Shown piece after piece: positions 4,267-6,463 of a stretch of DNA of 6,463 nt. The stretch comes from JBEIUL01 sp044356865 (GTDB lineage: Bacteria > Planctomycetota > Phycisphaerae > Phycisphaerales > SM1A02), in contig JBIKVN010000192.1 of the NCBI GenBank assembly GCA_044356865.1, positions 1 to 6,463 of the forward strand. The letters are read 5' to 3'. The notes below the pieces were generated by a model, which was not told where the DNA came from, made no database searches, and saw nothing but the letters and a program-made list of their open reading frames with translations. Each line of letters starts with the position of its first letter. The stretch's first letter is position 1. Made by a program: the position numbers and the translations under genes.

Positions 4267-6461
4267 AGGAAGGCATCGGCGAGGCCGCCGTCGACGTGCA
4301 GGACCTGGCCGGTCGTGCGCGAGCTCTCGGGGCCGGCGAGAAAGCGGAGGGCCATGGCCTGGTCTCGCGGCGAGATCGTGACCTTGAGCAGCGTGCGTTC
4401 CGCGTAGAAGCGGCCGAGCCGCTCGACGAGCTCGGCGTCGGACATCGATTCCTCGAACGGGATCGCGTACTTCGCGAGGCTCGCGAGGACCCGCGGCCGC
4501 GGGAACATCGTGCTGCCCTCGATGACCGTGGCCGGGGCGACGGCGTTCACGCGGACGTTCGGGGCCAAGGTGACGGCGAGCGAGCGGACGAGATGGTTCG
4601 CCGCCGCCTTGCTCGCGTCGTAGGCGACCGAGCCCTTCTTCGCGACCACCGCGTTCACGCTGGTGGTGAGGGTGATCGACGCGGGCAACCGCTGGGCGAG
4701 CATCGCGACCGCGGCCTCCTCGGCGAGGATCGACGGGGCAAGCACGTTCACCTCCATCGCCTTCAGGAAGTCGGCGTCGGAGACGCGGCCGTCGGCGCCG
4801 GGCGTGGGGAAGATGCCCGCGGTGACGACGAGCTCGTCGAGGCCGCCGTAGGCGAGGATCACCTCCTCGACGGTGCGGCGCACCGCGGCGCGGTCGGTCG
4901 CGTCGCAGGCGAGGGCGATGGACGGGCCGCAGCCCGAGATGCCGGTGCCCGCGACGCCGATGCCCTTCCCGACCGACTTCTCGAGCTCGCGGGCGGTCGC
5001 CTCGGCGGCGGTCGCGTCACGGTCGATGCAGGCGACGCAGGCGTCGTCCGAGGCGAAGAACGGGGCGGCGGCGCGACCGATCCCGCTGCCGCCGCCGACG
5101 ATCGCGGTGACGTGCCCGGCGAGCGGCTTCGGCTTCGGCATCCGCTGCAGCTTCGCCTCCTCGAGCCGCCAGTACTCGATGTCGAAGGCCTCTTGGCGCG
5201 GCAGCGCAACGTAGCCACCGATGGATTCGGCGCCACGCATCACCTCGATCGCGCACCGGTAGAACTCGGCCGTGGTCCGGCTTTCCGACTTCGAAGTGCC
5301 CCACGCGATCATCCCGACGCCGGGCACGAGGATCACCGTCGGCTCGGGAGCCCGCATCGGCGGGCTGTCGGCGTGGCGGCACGCCTCGTAGTAGGTGGTG
5401 TAGTCGCGGACGTAGCGGGCGAGGGCGTCCTCGGTCTTCGTGCAGAGTGCCGCAAAGTCCTCGCGGTTCGGGTCGAAGTCGAGGAAGAGCGGCTTGATCT
5501 TCGTGCGCAGGAAATGGTCGGGGCAGCTCGTGCCGAGCTCGGCGAGGCGGGCGGCGTCGGCGCTCGAGACGAACCGCAGCGTCTCGGCGTCGCACTGGAC
5601 GGTGCCGATCATGCGGCGACGGGCCGAGACCTTGCCGCGGAGGAACGGAAGGAACTTCACGAGCAGCGAACGGCGGGCGTCGTCGCCGAGCGGCCTGGTT
5701 TTCTCGCCCCCGAAAGTGTCCTTCCCGCGGTCGTGGGCCGCCAAGTATTCGCCGGCCTTCGCGATGAGCTCGAGCGACAGGTCGTAGCACGCCCGCGGGT
5801 CGTCGGACCAGTTGATGAGGCCGTGTTGGCCGAGGATCGCCCCGTCGGCGTCGGGATGCTCGCGGCAGAGCCGCTCGAGGGCGAGGCCGAGTTCGAATCC
5901 GGGCCGCATCCACGGCAGCCAGCGGATCCGCGGGCCGAACGCCTCGCGCATCGCGTCCTCGCCGCGGGCGCACGCGGCGATCGCGATGACCGAGTTCGGG
6001 TGCGTGTGGTCGACGTGGGCCCGGGGCACGAATGCGTGCAGCGGCGTGTCGATCGAGGTCGCCCGCGGGTTGAGGTTCCAGGTGCAGTGGCGGTAGAGGT
6101 CGACCATGTCGTCCTCGGCCCGCGTCTTGAGGCCGCGGTCGGGACGCGAGGCGTAGACCTCCTTCAGCCGCTCGAGGCTCGTGAGCGAGAGCGACGAGAA
6201 GAACTCGCGGCCCGCGGTGCGCAGGTCGCCGCCCGAGCCCTTCACCCAGAGGACGCGTTCGGGCTTCCCGGTGAGCGGGTCGCGCTCGTCGATCTTGCTC
6301 GAGGTGTTGCCGCCGCCGGTGTTCGTGATCCGCTGGTCGTCGCCGAGTCGGTTCGAGCGGTAGACGAGCAGGCCGACCGGGTCGAGCGGGGCCGCGTCGG
6401 CGTCGTTCCAGGTGCGGGTGACGTGGGGGGAAACGGGACCGGCGGTCGGGGCGAACGGCAT
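4260..6461 (-). CDS. rhaEW: Bifunctional rhamnulose-1-phosphate aldolase / short-chain dehydrogenase (L-lactaldehyde dehydrogenase)
   Basis: A 733-residue cytosolic fusion. The N-terminal class II aldolase splits L-rhamnulose-1-phosphate into DHAP and L-lactaldehyde. Visible motifs are the phosphate-binding GGGNTSSK (49-56) and GSGGDL (75-80). The metal-site histidines are probably His152 and His154 (DHTHP) and His213 (GQHGL). Asp138 in SIDTPLH may stand where FucA has its catalytic Glu. A conserved extension runs from about 265 to 445. The C-terminal SDR domain (about 448-733) probably oxidises lactaldehyde to lactate. It has GGGSGIG (456-462), Asp480 (suggesting NAD), Asn572, and the Ser601-Tyr614-Lys618 triad with the usual 13-residue Ser-Tyr spacing. 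A glycine-rich stretch at 498-514 looks longer than usual. The family matches B. subtilis YuxG (RhaEW) and rhizobial equivalents. The ATG at 6461 is only two bases from the window edge; family homology starts near residue 17, so this start is plausible but an upstream one cannot be excluded. It is followed directly by rhaM. Confidence 0.92.
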   Translation of the reverse strand: MPFAPTAGPVSPHVTRTWNDADAAPLDPVGLLVYRSNRLGDDQRITNTGGGNTSSKIDERDPLTGKPERVLWVKGSGGDLRTAGREFFSSLSLTSLERLKEVYASRPDRGLKTRAEDDMVDLYRHCTWNLNPRATSIDTPLHAFVPRAHVDHTHPNSVIAIAACARGEDAMREAFGPRIRWLPWMRPGFELGLALERLCREHPDADGAILGQHGLINWSDDPRACYDLSLELIAKAGEYLAAHDRGKDTFGGEKTRPLGDDARRSLLVKFLPFLRGKVSARRRMIGTVQCDAETLRFVSSADAARLAELGTSCPDHFLRTKIKPLFLDFDPNREDFAALCTKTEDALARYVRDYTTYYEACRHADSPPMRAPEPTVILVPGVGMIAWGTSKSESRTTAEFYRCAIEVMRGAESIGGYVALPRQEAFDIEYWRLEEAKLQRMPKPKPLAGHVTAIVGGGSGIGRAAAPFFASDDACVACIDRDATAAEATARELEKSVGKGIGVAGTGISGCGPSIALACDATDRAAVRRTVEEVILAYGGLDELVVTAGIFPTPGADGRVSDADFLKAMEVNVLAPSILAEEAAVAMLAQRLPASITLTTSVNAVVAKKGSVAYDASKAAANHLVRSLAVTLAPNVRVNAVAPATVIEGSTMFPRPRVLASLAKYAIPFEESMSDAELVERLGRFYAERTLLKVTISPRDQAMALRFLAGPESSRTTGQVLHVDGGLADAFLR

Positions 6462-6463
6462 GG

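Noticed and set aside
3371..4381. Plus-strand open frame of 336 codons antisense to the OsmC and rhaM genes
   Set aside because: Low-complexity Arg/Gly/Ala-rich product, while both genes on the opposite strand match well-known families residue by residue.
1..6463. Search for CRISPR arrays, tRNA or rRNA genes, insertion sequences, phage genes or defence systems
   Set aside because: No spaced direct repeats, cloverleaf, transposase or nuclease motifs were seen; every frame with real protein character belongs to a metabolic, redox or transport family.

Overview
The window is a high-GC stretch from what is most likely a planctomycete (Planctomycetota). Three things suggest this. One gene fuses a c-type cytochrome, a PHM-like copper monooxygenase and EF-hands. 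A Gfo/Idh/MocA protein has a Tat-type export signal. Several genes lack a clear Shine-Dalgarno. No marker gene is present, so the phylum call is inference from gene content and style.

Layout from left to right: (1) the 5' part of an exported Gfo/Idh/MocA oxidoreductase on the minus strand, running off the left edge; (2) a divergent regulatory gap of about 110 bp; (3) a secreted cytochrome c / copper type II monooxygenase / EF-hand protein on the plus strand; (4) a 57-bp spacer with 10-bp-phased A-tracts and a hairpin abutting the next start codon; (5) an NCS1-family nucleobase/hydantoin/allantoin-type symporter on the plus strand; (6) a 10-bp convergent junction where one hairpin carries both stop codons; (7) an OsmC-family thiol peroxidase-like protein on the minus strand; (8) a 90-bp gap with a perfect 18-bp palindrome; (9) L-rhamnose mutarotase rhaM and (10) a fused rhamnulose-1-phosphate aldolase / lactaldehyde dehydrogenase, both on the minus strand and tightly coupled.

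The firm pathway is L-rhamnose catabolism. RhaM interconverts the anomers of rhamnose. The fused enzyme splits rhamnulose-1-phosphate into DHAP and L-lactaldehyde and probably oxidises the aldehyde to lactate. The isomerase (rhaA), kinase (rhaB), uptake system and regulator are not in the window and may lie beyond the right edge, upstream of the fusion gene. The OsmC gene may have its own promoter and operator. The left half (oxidoreductase, copper monooxygenase, transporter) has no obvious shared pathway with rhamnose use.

No CRISPR array, tRNA, rRNA, insertion sequence or phage gene was seen. I found no convincing undescribed multi-gene system. The best leads are the cytochrome-copper-EF-hand fusion, the palindrome upstream of the OsmC gene and the shared-stop hairpin.
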